Positions 1 to 10,869 of a DNA stretch of 64,000 bases are shown in pieces. Under the pieces are notes generated by a model. That model was given only the letters and a program-made list of their open reading frames with translations, made no database searches and was not told the DNA's origin. The stretch is from NCBI RefSeq assembly GCF_014205765.1, contig NZ_JACIIZ010000008.1:186001-250000 (forward strand). The letters are read 5' to 3'. Position 1 is the first letter of the stretch. The number at the start of each line of letters is the position of its first letter. The position numbers were made by a program, and so were the translations under genes. Origin of the DNA: Nitrospirillum iridis. Its GTDB lineage: Bacteria; Pseudomonadota; Alphaproteobacteria; Azospirillales; Azospirillaceae.

Positions 1-1
1 G

Positions 2-1744
2 CGCGGGCGGGTCATCGTGTCCATGCTCCTGCTGCTGGGCGCCAAGAGCGCCAGCGTCACCATCCCCATCTTCTACAAGCACGCGGTGGATCAGCTGGGC
101 GCCGGCATCACCGCCCACGCGGCCGTGGTGCCGGTGCTGGCCATCCTGTCCTACGGCCTGGCCCGCGTGCTGTCGCTGGCCTTCGGCGAGCTGCGCGACA
201 GCGTGTTCGAGCGGGTGGCCCAGCGCGCGATGCGCAAGGCGGCGCTGAGCGTCTTCCGCCACCTGCACGGCCTGTCGCTGCGTTTCCACCTGGAACGGCA
301 GACCGGGGGCCTGTCCCGCTCCATCGAGCGGGGCACCAAGGCGATCGAGACGCTGCTCTCGACCGCCCTGTTCAACATCCTGCCCACGGTGCTGGAGATC
401 CTGCTGGTCACCGGCATCCTGTGGCGGCTGTTCAACATCTGGTTCGCGGTCGTCACCTTCGTCGCGGTGGCGGGCTACATCACCTTCACCGTCGTCATCT
501 CCAACTGGCGCACCCGCATCCGCCGCCAGATGGTGGAAAGCGACACCAAGGCCAGCGCCCGCGCCATCGACACCCTGCTGAACTATGAGACGGTGAAGTA
601 TTTCGGCAATGAGGAGCATGAGGCCCAGCGCTACGATCGCGCGCTGAAGGTCTATGAGCAGGCGGCGGTGCGCACCCAGACCTCGCTGTCCGTGCTGAAC
701 GTGGGCCAGAGCTTCATCATCGCCCTGGGCCTGGTGGCCGTCATGTGGATGGCGGCCAGCGGTATCCAGGCCGGTACCCTGACGCTGGGCGACTTCGTCC
801 TGGTGAACACCTATCTGCTGCAGCTGTACCAGCCGCTGAACATCTTCGGCTTCGTCTATCGCGGGGTGAAGGAAGCCCTGATCGACATGGAGAAGATGTT
901 CGTGCTGCTGGGCGTGGACCGGGAGATCGCCGACAAGCCGGGCGCCCAGCCCCTGGTCGTCAATGGCGGCGAGGTGCGGTTCGAGGACGTGTCCTTCGGC
1001 TATGACCCCCGCAGGCCGATCCTGAAGGGCGTCAGCTTCACCGTGCCCGCCGGGCGGACCGTCGCCATCGTCGGCCCCAGCGGTGCCGGCAAATCCACCC
1101 TGTCGCGCCTGCTGTTCCGCTTCTACGACGCCAGCGGCGGCCGCATCCTGATCGACGGGCAGGAGATTTCGGCGGTGACGCAGGCCAGCCTGCGCGCCGC
1201 CATCGGCATCGTTCCCCAGGACACGGTGCTGTTCAACGACACCATCCGCTACAACGTCGCCTACGGCCGCACCGACGCCACGCAAGGCGAGGTGGAGCAT
1301 GCGGCGGCCCTGGCCCACATCGACGGCTTCATCGCGGGCCTGCCCGACGGCTGGAACACCACGGTGGGCGAGCGCGGCCTGAAACTGTCCGGCGGCGAGA
1401 AGCAGCGCGTGGCCATCGCCCGCACCATCCTGAAGAACCCGCCCATCCTGATGTTCGACGAGGCCACCAGCGCCCTGGACACCCACACCGAGCGGGAGAT
1501 TCAACGTAACCTGCGCGAGGTCAGCCGGGGCCGCACCACCCTGATCATCGCCCACCGCCTGTCCACCGTGGTGGATGCCGACGAGATCATCGTGCTGGAG
1601 GAAGGCCGCGTGCGCGAACGCGGCCGCCACGCCGACCTGCTGGCTATGGGCGGCGCCTATGCCGCCTTGTGGGTCCGCCAGCAGACGGCCGATCCGGCGA
1701 AGGATGGGGTCGTCTCCACGCAACCCCAGCCCGCCTCCGCCTAA
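2..1744 (+). CDS. Atm1-type ABC exporter, fused permease/ATPase (5' end cut by window)
   Basis: Half-size ABC exporter of the Atm1/HMT1 heavy-metal or glutathione-conjugate type; in alphaproteobacteria these inner-membrane exporters move glutathione-linked compounds. The reading frame is open from base 2, and the text before the GTG at 17 continues the first membrane helix, so the real start lies outside the window. The N-terminal half holds the transmembrane domain, including the Atm1-like stretch DTLLNYETVKYFGNE. The C-terminal half is the ATPase: Walker A GPSGAGKS near residue 353, signature LSGGE near 457, Walker B ILMFDEATSALD near 480, and the H-loop IIAHRLST. Substrate is not determinable from sequence alone. 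meaB follows after about 50-90 bases on the same strand. Confidence 0.9.
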   Translation, partial: RGRVIVSMLLLLGAKSASVTIPIFYKHAVDQLGAGITAHAAVVPVLAILSYGLARVLSLAFGELRDSVFERVAQRAMRKAALSVFRHLHGLSLRFHLERQTGGLSRSIERGTKAIETLLSTALFNILPTVLEILLVTGILWRLFNIWFAVVTFVAVAGYITFTVVISNWRTRIRRQMVESDTKASARAIDTLLNYETVKYFGNEEHEAQRYDRALKVYEQAAVRTQTSLSVLNVGQSFIIALGLVAVMWMAASGIQAGTLTLGDFVLVNTYLLQLYQPLNIFGFVYRGVKEALIDMEKMFVLLGVDREIADKPGAQPLVVNGGEVRFEDVSFGYDPRRPILKGVSFTVPAGRTVAIVGPSGAGKSTLSRLLFRFYDASGGRILIDGQEISAVTQASLRAAIGIVPQDTVLFNDTIRYNVAYGRTDATQGEVEHAAALAHIDGFIAGLPDGWNTTVGERGLKLSGGEKQRVAIARTILKNPPILMFDEATSALDTHTEREIQRNLREVSRGRTTLIIAHRLSTVVDADEIIVLEEGRVRERGRHADLLAMGGAYAALWVRQQTADPAKDGVVSTQPQPASA

Positions 1745-1834
1745 GGTTCCCGCTTTTGACATCGGGAATCGCCCGGACCAAAGTTCTGAGGTATGGACCG
1801 ACCCGAGGACGTTTCTTCGAGGCTGCCTGATCCC

Positions 1835-2860
1835 ATGAACGCCGACATCGCCCGTCATCCCGAGTCGCACCCGGATTCCGCTGGTGATCCCACCGGCCTG
1901 GCGGCGCCCCTGTTGGCGGGGGACCGGCGTGCCCTGGCGCGGGCCATCACCTTGATCGAATCGACCCGCGCCGACCACCGCGCCCAGGCGGACGCCTTGC
2001 TGGCCCGACTGTTGCCCCATACCGGGCAGTCGGTGCGGGTGGGCATCACCGGCGTGCCGGGGGTGGGCAAGTCCACCTTCATCGAGACCTTCGGCCTGCA
2101 CGTCATCGGCAAGGGCCACAAGGTGGCGGTGCTGGCCATCGACCCGTCCAGCCAGCGCACCGGCGGTTCCATCCTGGGCGACAAGACCCGCATGGAACAG
2201 CTGTCACGCGCACCGGCGGCCTTCATCCGCCCGTCGCCCGCCGGCAGCACCTTGGGGGGCGTGGCCCGGCGCACGCGCGAGGCCATGCTGCTGTGCGAAG
2301 CGGCGGGATTCGACGTCATCATCGTGGAAACGGTGGGCGTGGGCCAGTCGGAGACGGCGGTGGCCGATATGGTGGATTTGTTCCTGCTGCTGCTGCTGCC
2401 AGCCGGCGGCGATGAGTTGCAGGGCCTGAAGAAGGGCATCGTGGAGTTGGCGGATCTGGTGGTGGTGAACAAGGCCGACGGCGACCTGGTTTCCCAGGCC
2501 CGCCACGCCGTGGCCGAGTACCGCCACGCCCTGGCCCTGCTGCGCCCCGCCGTGACGGACTGGACGGTACCGGTGCTGAGCTGTTCCGCCCTGACCACCC
2601 AGGGGGTGGACGGGGTGTGGGACACCATCACCCGCTTCCGCGACATCCAGGCGGCCAGCGGCGGTCTGGACCGGCGCCGGGCGGACCAGGCGCGGGCCTG
2701 GATGTGGAACGAGATCCGCGAGAGCCTGCTGTCGGCGTTCACCGGCGACCCGGCCGTGCGCGCCCAGTTGGGCGCCGCCGAATCAGCGGTGACGGCCGGC
2801 ACCCAGACACCGGCCATGGCCGCCCGCGCCCTGCTGGCGCGCTTCCGCCGCGAGGGATGA
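1835..2860 (+). CDS. meaB: Methylmalonyl-CoA mutase-associated GTPase MeaB (ArgK family)
   Basis: G3E-family GTPase that escorts and protects adenosylcobalamin-dependent methylmalonyl-CoA mutase during cofactor loading; cytoplasmic. Visible motifs are the P-loop GVPGVGKST, the family block [18 protein letters not shown], the switch motif ETVGVGQSE and the guanine-specificity motif NKADGD. The length of about 341 aa from the ATG at 1835 fits the family. An in-frame ATG at 1793 would add 14 residues; neither start has a strong ribosome-binding site. The mutase itself is not in this window. An older name, ArgK (arginine transport kinase), is now considered a misassignment. Confidence 0.93.
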   Translation: MNADIARHPESHPDSAGDPTGLAAPLLAGDRRALARAITLIESTRADHRAQADALLARLLPHTGQSVRVGITGVPGVGKSTFIETFGLHVIGKGHKVAVLAIDPSSQRTGGSILGDKTRMEQLSRAPAAFIRPSPAGSTLGGVARRTREAMLLCEAAGFDVIIVETVGVGQSETAVADMVDLFLLLLLPAGGDELQGLKKGIVELADLVVVNKADGDLVSQARHAVAEYRHALALLRPAVTDWTVPVLSCSALTTQGVDGVWDTITRFRDIQAASGGLDRRRADQARAWMWNEIRESLLSAFTGDPAVRAQLGAAESAVTAGTQTPAMAARALLARFRREG

Positions 2861-2870
2861 GGGAAACCCC

Positions 2871-3371
2871 ATGAAGAGACGCTGGTTCCGCGCCGTCCTG
2901 CTGTTGCCGCTGATGGCGTCAGCCCCCGCGCGGGCGGCGGACTGCACGCTGGACGCCCTGCATTGGCTGCAGGGCGCCTGGCGCAATACCGCCATCGATT
3001 CTCCCGGGGAGGAGCGCTGGGTGCTGCTGCCCGGCGGGGCCCTGGCCGGCAGCGCCTGGGAAACGTCCAAGGACGGCGCCCCGCGTTTCATCGAAGCGTT
3101 GAGCCTGTCGCTGGCCAATGGCCGGGTGACCCTGCGGATGCGCCATTTCGACGGCACCCTGGCCCGCGCCTGGGAGGACAAGTCCGCCCCCGTCACCTTC
3201 GTCGCCACCCGTTGCGGCCCCGGCGACGTGGCGTTCGAGGGCCAAGGCGCCCACGCCGGGGAGCGCATCACCTATGCCCGCACCAAGGACAGGCTGAGCT
3301 TCGTCGGGGAGTTCCTCCACAAGGGCAAGCCCCACCGCGTCGATCTGGAAATGTCCCGGACGGGGGATTGA
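2871..3371 (+). CDS. Exported DUF6265-like protein
   Basis: A 166-residue secreted protein of unknown function. It opens with a clear signal peptide (MKRRWFRAVLLLPLMASAPARA, cleaved after ARA), followed by CTLDALHWLQGAW. The features LxWLxGxW, ExW, GxxxG, a central MRHFDGTL and a C-terminal VDLEMSR are typical of the lipocalin-like DUF6265 family as I remember it. It starts 10 bases after meaB and may be cotranscribed, but no functional link to MeaB is evident. Likely a small periplasmic beta-barrel; ligand unknown. Confidence 0.7.
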   Translation: MKRRWFRAVLLLPLMASAPARAADCTLDALHWLQGAWRNTAIDSPGEERWVLLPGGALAGSAWETSKDGAPRFIEALSLSLANGRVTLRMRHFDGTLARAWEDKSAPVTFVATRCGPGDVAFEGQGAHAGERITYARTKDRLSFVGEFLHKGKPHRVDLEMSRTGD

Positions 3372-3534
3372 GTTGCCGACGGCCCTCGGCGAATAGCCCC
3401 CGACCGGGACCCCAAGACGGCGACACGGCATTGACTCCCGGCGCCCGAGGCATCATCAGTAGCGCCCCGTGGTCGTGAGCCCCTGTGCTGTGTCAGATTC
3501 CATGATTGGCCATGGCAGGGATGCTGATGACTGG

Positions 3535-3553
3535 CCCCTGGTTTTTCCAGGGG
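3535..3553. terminator. Perfect 7-bp hairpin upstream of rpmB
   Basis: CCCCTGG-TTTTT-CCAGGGG, followed by only a short mixed tract. It may end transcription from the upstream meaB unit or be a processing hairpin in front of the rpmB promoter. The rest of the 3372-3653 gap shows nothing beyond the promoter listed separately. Confidence 0.4.
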
Positions 3554-3558
3554 TGCCC

Positions 3559-3588
3559 TTGACTCTCCGCCGCCCCTTCGGTTATATC
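3559..3588 (+). promoter_or_regulatory. Candidate sigma-70 promoter of rpmB
   Basis: TTGACT at 3559-3564 and TTATAT at 3582-3587 are separated by 17 bases, about 65 bases before the rpmB start. This is a good match to the housekeeping consensus in an otherwise very GC-rich context. Confidence 0.55.
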
Positions 3589-3653
3589 GCCGCTTCCCTC
3601 CGGAGCGGTGTGCCCCGGGGTCGTCATTCTTGTTATTCCGTGAAGGTGCTCCA

Positions 3654-3950
3654 ATGGCCCGCAAGTGCGATGTGACCGGCAAAGGTCTGCAGTTCGGCAA
3701 CAACGTTAGCCATGCCAACAACAAGACTCGTCGGCGTTTCCTGCCCAACCTCCAGGAGACCTCGCTGCTGAGCGACGCGCTGGGCACCATGGTCCGTCTG
3801 CGCCTGTCCACCAAGGGCATCCGCACGATCGAGCACAAGGGCGGTCTGGATAGCGCCCTGCTGGACATGCGCGACAGCGAGCTGTCGCTGGATGCGCGCC
3901 GCGTGAAGCGCCGCATCGCCAAGGTCCTGGCCAACAAGGCCGCCGCCTAA
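3654..3950 (+). CDS. rpmB: 50S ribosomal protein L28
   Basis: Large-subunit ribosomal protein bL28, 98 aa. The start [11 protein letters not shown], followed by [19 protein letters not shown], is diagnostic, and the alphaproteobacterial form is longer than the 78-aa E. coli protein. The ATG at 3654 is preceded by GAAGG at a suitable distance; an upstream in-frame ATG at 3630 would add eight residues unlike the family. It is a single gene with its own promoter, not beside rpmG, which is common in this class. Confidence 0.97.
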   Translation: MARKCDVTGKGLQFGNNVSHANNKTRRRFLPNLQETSLLSDALGTMVRLRLSTKGIRTIEHKGGLDSALLDMRDSELSLDARRVKRRIAKVLANKAAA

Positions 3951-3972
3951 GCATCGCACGCCTTCCGGGAAT

Positions 3973-3998
3973 GGGGCGGCCCCATCGGGTGCCGCCCC
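3973..3998. terminator. Hairpin after rpmB
   Basis: GGGGCGGC and GCCGCCCC form a perfect 8-bp stem around a 10-base loop 23 bases after the rpmB stop. There is no T-run, so it is either a weak intrinsic terminator or an mRNA-stabilising hairpin. Confidence 0.5.
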
Positions 3999-4113
3999 GA
4001 TCCTTGGTTGAGGGGTGTCCTTGAGAACGGCCCGCGTGGGTGATTGCCCCATTTGCGGCCGGTCGACATCCCGCGTGACGCTTGCCTTGCCCGCGGGTCG
4101 GGGCCTCAGGACC

Positions 4114-6190
<2,077 letters not shown>

Positions 6191-6288
6191 ACCCCGGATT
6201 GACCCCACCCCTGGCAGCGCCTAGGGTGCCGGGCCCGACTCGCGAAATGGCGGGATCGGACATCCATATCCATTCGATTTGAACGTGA

Positions 6289-7905
6289 GTGACCGCGATG
6301 GCGACGGAACAGGAACTGGCACGCGAGGCGAAGGCTTGGCCGTTTGAGGAGGCGCGCAAACTGGTCGCGCGCTACGGCGACAAGGCCCCGCCCAAAGGCT
6401 ACGTCCTGTTCGAAACCGGCTACGGCCCGTCGGGCCTGCCGCACATCGGCACCTTTGGCGAGGTCGCCCGCACCACCATGGTGCGCCAGGCCTTCCAGCG
6501 CCTGGCCCCCGGCGTGCCCACCCGCCTGTTCGCCTTTTCCGACGACATGGACGGCCTGCGCAAGGTGCCGGACAACATCCCCAACCGCGAGATGGTGGCC
6601 CAGCATCTGGGCAAGCCGCTGACCAAGGTGCCGGACCCCTTCGGCACCCATGAAAGCTTCGGCCACCACAACAACGCCCGACTGCAGGCTTTCCTCGACA
6701 GCTATGGCTTCGAGTACGAATTCCAGAGCAGCACCGACTGGTACACCTCCGGCCGCTTCGACCCCGCCCTGCTGGCCGTTCTGCGCCACTATGATGAGAT
6801 CATGGGCGTGATGCTGCCCACCCTGGGCGAGGAACGCCGGGCGACTTACAGCCCCTTCCTGCCCGTCAGCCCCAGCAGCGGCCGGGTGCTGCAGGTGCCG
6901 ATGCTGGAGATCAACCCGGACGCCGGCACCGTGGTGTTCCAGGACGAGGATGGCCGCAAGGTTGAGACGCCCGTCACCGGCGGTGCCGTGAAGCTGCAGT
7001 GGAAGCCCGACTGGGGCATGCGCTGGTTCGCCCTGGGTGTCGATTATGAGATGGCGGGCAAGGACCTGATCCCCTCCGTCGAGCTGGCGGGGAAGATCTG
7101 CCGCATCCTGGGCGGCACGCCGCCGGAAGGCTTCAATTACGAGCTGTTCCTGGACGACAAGGGCCAGAAGATCAGCAAGTCCAAGGGCAACGGCCTGACG
7201 ATGGAGGAGTGGCTGCGCTACGCCCCGCCGGAAAGCCTGGCCCTCTACATGTTCCAGAAGCCGCGCGCCGCCAAGAAGCTGTTCTTCGACGTCATCCCGC
7301 GCGCGGTCGACGACTACCTGACCTTCGTCGACAAGCTGAAGGTTGAGGAACCGGCCAAGGCGCTGGAGAACCCGGCCTGGCACATCCACAACGGCCAGGT
7401 GCCGGCGTGGGCGACCGCGGCGGACCAGTTGAAGACCAACCTGTCCTTCGGCATCCTGCTGAACCTGGCCGGTGCCGCCAACGCGGAGAACGCGGACGTG
7501 ATGTGGGGCTTCATCAGCCGCTACGCCCCGGCCGCGACCCCCGCCAACAGCCCCTTCCTGAACCGGCTGGTGGCCTACGCCGTCGCCTACTACCAGGACC
7601 GGGTGAAGCCCACCAAGGTCTATCGCGCCCCGACCGATATGGAGCGCGCGGCCCTGGAAGAACTGCGGGCATCGCTGGAGAAGTGGCCGGCCGAAGACCT
7701 GACCAACGCCGAGGCCCTGCAGAACGAGGTCTATGAGATCGGCAAGCGCCATGCCTTCCCCGAGCTGCGCGCCTGGTTCCTGGCCCTCTATGAGGTGCTG
7801 CTGGGCCAGAGCACCGGCCCCCGCATGGGCAGCTTCATCGCCCTCTACGGCGTGGCCGAGACCAGGGCCCTGATCGACCAGGCGCTGGGCGACGGCATCA
7901 AGTAG
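6289..7905 (+). CDS. lysK: Lysine--tRNA ligase, class I
   Basis: Charges tRNA-Lys with lysine. This is the class I (Rossmann-fold) enzyme found in archaea and many alphaproteobacteria, not the class II LysS. Visible are the HIGH-type motif LPHIGTF near residue 50 and the KMSKS-type motif KISKS at 294-298. The 538-aa length fits. The listed start is GTG at 6289; an ATG three codons later (6298) is equally possible. It follows tgt by about 100 bases and ends before a strong hairpin, so it is probably a single transcription unit. Confidence 0.96.
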   Translation: MTAMATEQELAREAKAWPFEEARKLVARYGDKAPPKGYVLFETGYGPSGLPHIGTFGEVARTTMVRQAFQRLAPGVPTRLFAFSDDMDGLRKVPDNIPNREMVAQHLGKPLTKVPDPFGTHESFGHHNNARLQAFLDSYGFEYEFQSSTDWYTSGRFDPALLAVLRHYDEIMGVMLPTLGEERRATYSPFLPVSPSSGRVLQVPMLEINPDAGTVVFQDEDGRKVETPVTGGAVKLQWKPDWGMRWFALGVDYEMAGKDLIPSVELAGKICRILGGTPPEGFNYELFLDDKGQKISKSKGNGLTMEEWLRYAPPESLALYMFQKPRAAKKLFFDVIPRAVDDYLTFVDKLKVEEPAKALENPAWHIHNGQVPAWATAADQLKTNLSFGILLNLAGAANAENADVMWGFISRYAPAATPANSPFLNRLVAYAVAYYQDRVKPTKVYRAPTDMERAALEELRASLEKWPAEDLTNAEALQNEVYEIGKRHAFPELRAWFLALYEVLLGQSTGPRMGSFIALYGVAETRALIDQALGDGIK

Positions 7906-7914
7906 GACGGCCGC

Positions 7915-7949
7915 GCGGGCGGGAATGGACAAACCCCATTCCCGCCCGC
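7915..7949. terminator. Strong 14-bp hairpin after lysK
   Basis: Perfect arms GCGGGCGGGAATGG and CCATTCCCGCCCGC around a 7-base loop, starting 10 bases after the lysK stop. There is no T-run. The following antitoxin gene starts only 15 bases later, so the hairpin could also reduce read-through into the toxin-antitoxin pair. Confidence 0.6.
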
Positions 7950-7963
7950 ATATACTTGGGGCC

Positions 7964-8218
7964 ATGACCCAGCGCATCGACATTCAGGACAGCACCGCCG
8001 AACGGTTGGCCCAATTGCAGGCGCTCACCGGCCAGGACCTTGATACCGTCCTGGACGCCGCCTTGGCCGCCCGGTTGGAGCAGCTGGAAATGGAGGCGTT
8101 GCGCGCCGCCGTGCAGGAAGGTGTTCGCCAGGCGGACGCCGGCCTTTTCTCTACCCGCACCGTGGAAGAGATCATTGCCCGCGGCATTGCTCGAGCCCGC
8201 CAATCCCAACACGGTTGA
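7964..8218 (+). CDS. ParD-like antitoxin
   Basis: An 84-aa protein starting MTQRIDIQDSTAERLAQLQ. It has a short N-terminal strand-helix segment suited to DNA binding and an acidic, amphipathic C-terminal tail such as toxin-binding antitoxins use. The gene ends three bases before a RelE/ParE-fold toxin gene, the usual antitoxin-first order. An upstream start at 7925 would run through the lysK hairpin and is rejected. Exact antitoxin family is not certain; assignment rests mainly on the partner. Confidence 0.7.
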   Translation: MTQRIDIQDSTAERLAQLQALTGQDLDTVLDAALAARLEQLEMEALRAAVQEGVRQADAGLFSTRTVEEIIARGIARARQSQHG

Positions 8219-8221
8219 TCC

Positions 8222-8521
8222 ATGTCCTTCCGCCTCACCGAATTGGCGGAAGCCGACCTGGAGTGCATCGCGGCATATACAGCCAAACAATGGGGCGAGG
8301 CCCAGGCTCTGACCTATACCGGCCAACTGACCCACGCCTTTCGCAAATTGGGCGGCACCCCCTCAATGCCCGGCAGCCGGAAGCGGGACGACTTGGCCGA
8401 AGGCTGTCGCATTTTGGCGGTCGAAAAACATCTGATCGTCTATCGGCACCACGCTGGCTTGACCGAGATATTGCGCATTCTGCATCAGCGCATGGACCTG
8501 CTCTTGCAACGCCTATTCTGA
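8222..8521 (+). CDS. ParE/RelE-superfamily toxin
   Basis: A 99-aa small basic protein with the ParE pattern: LTELAEADLECIAAYTAKQWGEAQA at the N-terminus, GTPSMPGSRKRDDLAEGCRIL in the middle, and the conserved ending VYRHHAGLTEILRILHQRMDL. ParE toxins inhibit DNA gyrase while RelE-type ones cleave ribosome-bound mRNA; the wording here is closer to ParE. It is translationally linked to the antitoxin (three-base gap). Length and motifs look intact. Confidence 0.85.
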   Translation: MSFRLTELAEADLECIAAYTAKQWGEAQALTYTGQLTHAFRKLGGTPSMPGSRKRDDLAEGCRILAVEKHLIVYRHHAGLTEILRILHQRMDLLLQRLF

Positions 8522-8607
8522 TCGCGCCGCCTCCCAGGTCCAGCTTCTATCCTTTTATGGTAAAAATCGCCGCGCCGTTGGCTGACTTCGCCTGAAAGGA
8601 CCTTTCC

Positions 8608-9618
8608 ATGATCCGCTACGACTTCCGCAGCGACACCGTCACTCGCCCCTCGCCCGCCATGCGCCAGGCCATGGCGAATGCCGAGGTGGGCGATGACGTG
8701 TTCGGCGACGATCCGACGGTGAAGCGGCTGGAGGAGCGGACGGCCGGGATGCTGGGCAAGGCGGCGGGCCTGTACCTGCCCTCCGGCACCCAGTCCAACC
8801 TGGCGGCGCTGATGGCCCATTGCGGCCGGGGGGATGAGTACATCGTCGGCCAGATGGCCCACTGCTACCGCTGGGAGGCCGGGGGCGCCGCCGTGCTGGG
8901 CAGCATCCAGCCCCAGCCCATCGCCCACCAGGCGGACGGCACCCTGGCCCTGGCCGACATCCAGGCGGCCATCAAGCCGGACGACCCGCATTTCGCCCGC
9001 ACCCGTCTGCTGGCGCTGGAAAACACCCTGGGCGGCCGGGCCCTGCCCCTGGCCTACATGAAGGACGCCGTCGCCCTGGTTCGGGCCCATGGCCTGGCCA
9101 CCCATCTGGACGGTGCCCGCGTGTTCAACGCCGCCACGGCCCTGGGCGTACCGGCGGCGGAGGTGGCCGCCGGTTTCGACACCGTGTCCGTCTGCCTGTC
9201 CAAGGGTCTGGGCGCCCCGGTGGGTAGCGTGCTGGTGGGCGAGGCAGACCTGATCCAGCGCGCCCGGCGCATCCGCAAGATGCTGGGCGGCGGCTTGCGC
9301 CAGGTGGGCATCCTGGCCGCCGCCGGCCTGTACGCGTTGGAGCACAATGTGGCGCGGCTGGCGGACGACCATGCCAACGCCCGCCGCCTGGCGGATGGCC
9401 TGTCAGCCTTCCCCGCCCTGACGGTCACCCCGCCCGACACCAACATCCTGTTCGTGGCCGTGGCCGCCGAGGTGGCGGAGGCCTTCAACGCCCACCTGAA
9501 GGAAAACGGCGTCGCCGTCACCAGCACCTACGGCACCCAGCGCTGGGTCACCCACCTGGACGTGGACGCGGGTGCGGTGGATACGGCGTTGGCCATCGTG
9601 GCCGCTTTTTTCCGCTGA
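8608..9618 (+). CDS. ltaE: Low-specificity L-threonine aldolase
   Basis: PLP-dependent enzyme splitting L-threonine or allo-threonine to glycine and acetaldehyde; cytoplasmic, 336 aa. The opening YDFRSDTVTRPSPAMRQAMANAEVGDDVFG is characteristic. The PLP-binding lysine is in SVCLSKGLGAPVGS (Lys199), preceded by the HLDGARVFNAA segment with the PLP-contacting aspartate. ATG at 8608 follows AAAGGA. It stands alone between the toxin-antitoxin pair and marC. Confidence 0.93.
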   Translation: MIRYDFRSDTVTRPSPAMRQAMANAEVGDDVFGDDPTVKRLEERTAGMLGKAAGLYLPSGTQSNLAALMAHCGRGDEYIVGQMAHCYRWEAGGAAVLGSIQPQPIAHQADGTLALADIQAAIKPDDPHFARTRLLALENTLGGRALPLAYMKDAVALVRAHGLATHLDGARVFNAATALGVPAAEVAAGFDTVSVCLSKGLGAPVGSVLVGEADLIQRARRIRKMLGGGLRQVGILAAAGLYALEHNVARLADDHANARRLADGLSAFPALTVTPPDTNILFVAVAAEVAEAFNAHLKENGVAVTSTYGTQRWVTHLDVDAGAVDTALAIVAAFFR

Positions 9619-9704
9619 AACGGGTTTCGCTTGAGCGTTGAAGGGGCGGTGTCACCAACGGTACTCTGCCCCACCCGCGATTGGGCGCGGGATGGGAAGC
9701 GGGG

Positions 9705-10370
9705 GTGGCCTTGGATTTTTCATCGTTCGTGGCGTCATGGCAGGAATACAGCAAATTCGTCATCGCGCTGTTCGCCATCCTGACGCCCTTCGCCGCCATT
9801 CCCATCTTCTTAGGGTTGACCGAGGGTCGCAGCGAGCGGGAACGTAACCTCATCGCCCAGCAGGCGGTGCTGACCGTGGCCTCGGTGCTGATCGTCTCGG
9901 CCCTGGTGGGCGACCTGGTCCTGCGCCTGCTGGGAACCAGCCTGGACAGCTTCCGCGTGGGCGGCGGCCTGGTGCTGCTGCTGATCGCGCTGTCCATGCT
10001 GAACGCCAACGTCTCGGCCATGAAGCAGACGGAAGGCGAGGCCAGCGAGGCGGAGGGGCGCAGTGCCATCGGCGTGGTGCCCTTAGGGTTGCCGCTGCTG
10101 GCCGGCCCCGGCGCCATCACCACTGTCATCATCCAGATGCAGAAGGGCCATGGTCCCATGCATGGCGGCCTGATCATCGGCTGCATCGTCTTCGTCTGTC
10201 TGCTGTTGTGGGGCTCCTTGCGCCTGGCCGGTCCCATCGGCAACCGCCTGGGCCAGATCGGCCTGAACATCATGAGCCGCCTGTTCGGCCTGCTGCTGGC
10301 CTCGGTCGCGGTGGAAACCATCGCCACCGGCCTGCGCGCCCTGTTCCCCGGCCTGGCCGGCGGCGGCTGA
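9705..10370 (+). CDS. MarC-family integral membrane protein (copy 1)
   Basis: About 221 aa with six hydrophobic helices. Family signatures are ILTPFAAIPIFLGLTEG near the N-terminus and VPLGLPLLAGPGAITTVI in the middle, with the C-terminal VETIATGL. MarC proteins were once linked to multiple antibiotic resistance, a link later withdrawn; their function is unknown. The GTG at 9705 sits after AAGCGGGGG; a TTG at 9681 is possible. A second MarC gene lies at 21406. Confidence 0.88.
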   Translation: MALDFSSFVASWQEYSKFVIALFAILTPFAAIPIFLGLTEGRSERERNLIAQQAVLTVASVLIVSALVGDLVLRLLGTSLDSFRVGGGLVLLLIALSMLNANVSAMKQTEGEASEAEGRSAIGVVPLGLPLLAGPGAITTVIIQMQKGHGPMHGGLIIGCIVFVCLLLWGSLRLAGPIGNRLGQIGLNIMSRLFGLLLASVAVETIATGLRALFPGLAGGG

Positions 10371-10372
10371 CA

Positions 10373-10816
10373 TTGGGCCTGCTGTCGTCGCTGACCCGAA
10401 GTCCCCCCTGCACCATCACCCGGGCCGCCGTCCTGGCGCCCGACCAGGATCGCATATGGCGACTGTTGGCCGACTACGGGTCCCACCCGGATTGGCGGGG
10501 TTTCGTCACCGCCGAACGGGTAGGCGGCGGCCAGGAAGTCTGGCGCTTGGCTGGGCCCGTACGTACCCAGGGATTTTTCCGGGTTCAGCGACGGGAGGCC
10601 TTCTCCGTGGCGGCCGGCACGGCCCCCGGCCGCCTGATTCATCGTATGCGGCTGCCGGCGCGGGGCGAACGCCGCCTCTCCTTGGAAGGTGCGCCCGGCG
10701 GCGGCACGGCGCTGACCCTGGTCTGGACGGGGCCAGCGCGCCATCGCCATCACCTGACCATCGAGGCCGACCGCCTGATCGCGGCCCTTATCGCGGTGGC
10801 GAACGGGCCGGGTTGA
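10373..10816 (+). CDS. SRPBCC/START-like small protein
   Basis: About 147 aa, starting probably at the TTG two bases after the marC stop. The pattern ITRAAVLAPDQDRIWRLLADYGSHPDWRGFV, then alternating beta strands and a final helix ending LIAALIAVAN, matches the helix-grip (polyketide cyclase/START) fold that binds hydrophobic ligands. It is probably cotranslated with marC and followed closely by an acyl-CoA dehydrogenase. Ligand unknown; the start codon is uncertain. Confidence 0.65.
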   Translation: MGLLSSLTRSPPCTITRAAVLAPDQDRIWRLLADYGSHPDWRGFVTAERVGGGQEVWRLAGPVRTQGFFRVQRREAFSVAAGTAPGRLIHRMRLPARGERRLSLEGAPGGGTALTLVWTGPARHRHHLTIEADRLIAALIAVANGPG

Positions 10817-10869
10817 GCCCATACGGTCCCCGGCGCACACTGCCGCCAAATGAGGGAGACACGCGCGCC

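Noticed and set aside
3951-4113. preQ1 riboswitch upstream of the queuosine permease
   Set aside because: No short pseudoknot-like C-rich loop plus A-rich tail could be found; only a GC hairpin is present.
10456-10869. N-terminal extension of the AidB-like dehydrogenase
   Set aside because: The frame is open but overlaps the SRPBCC gene and the translation has no likeness to the family; a good start with GGGAGA exists at 10870.
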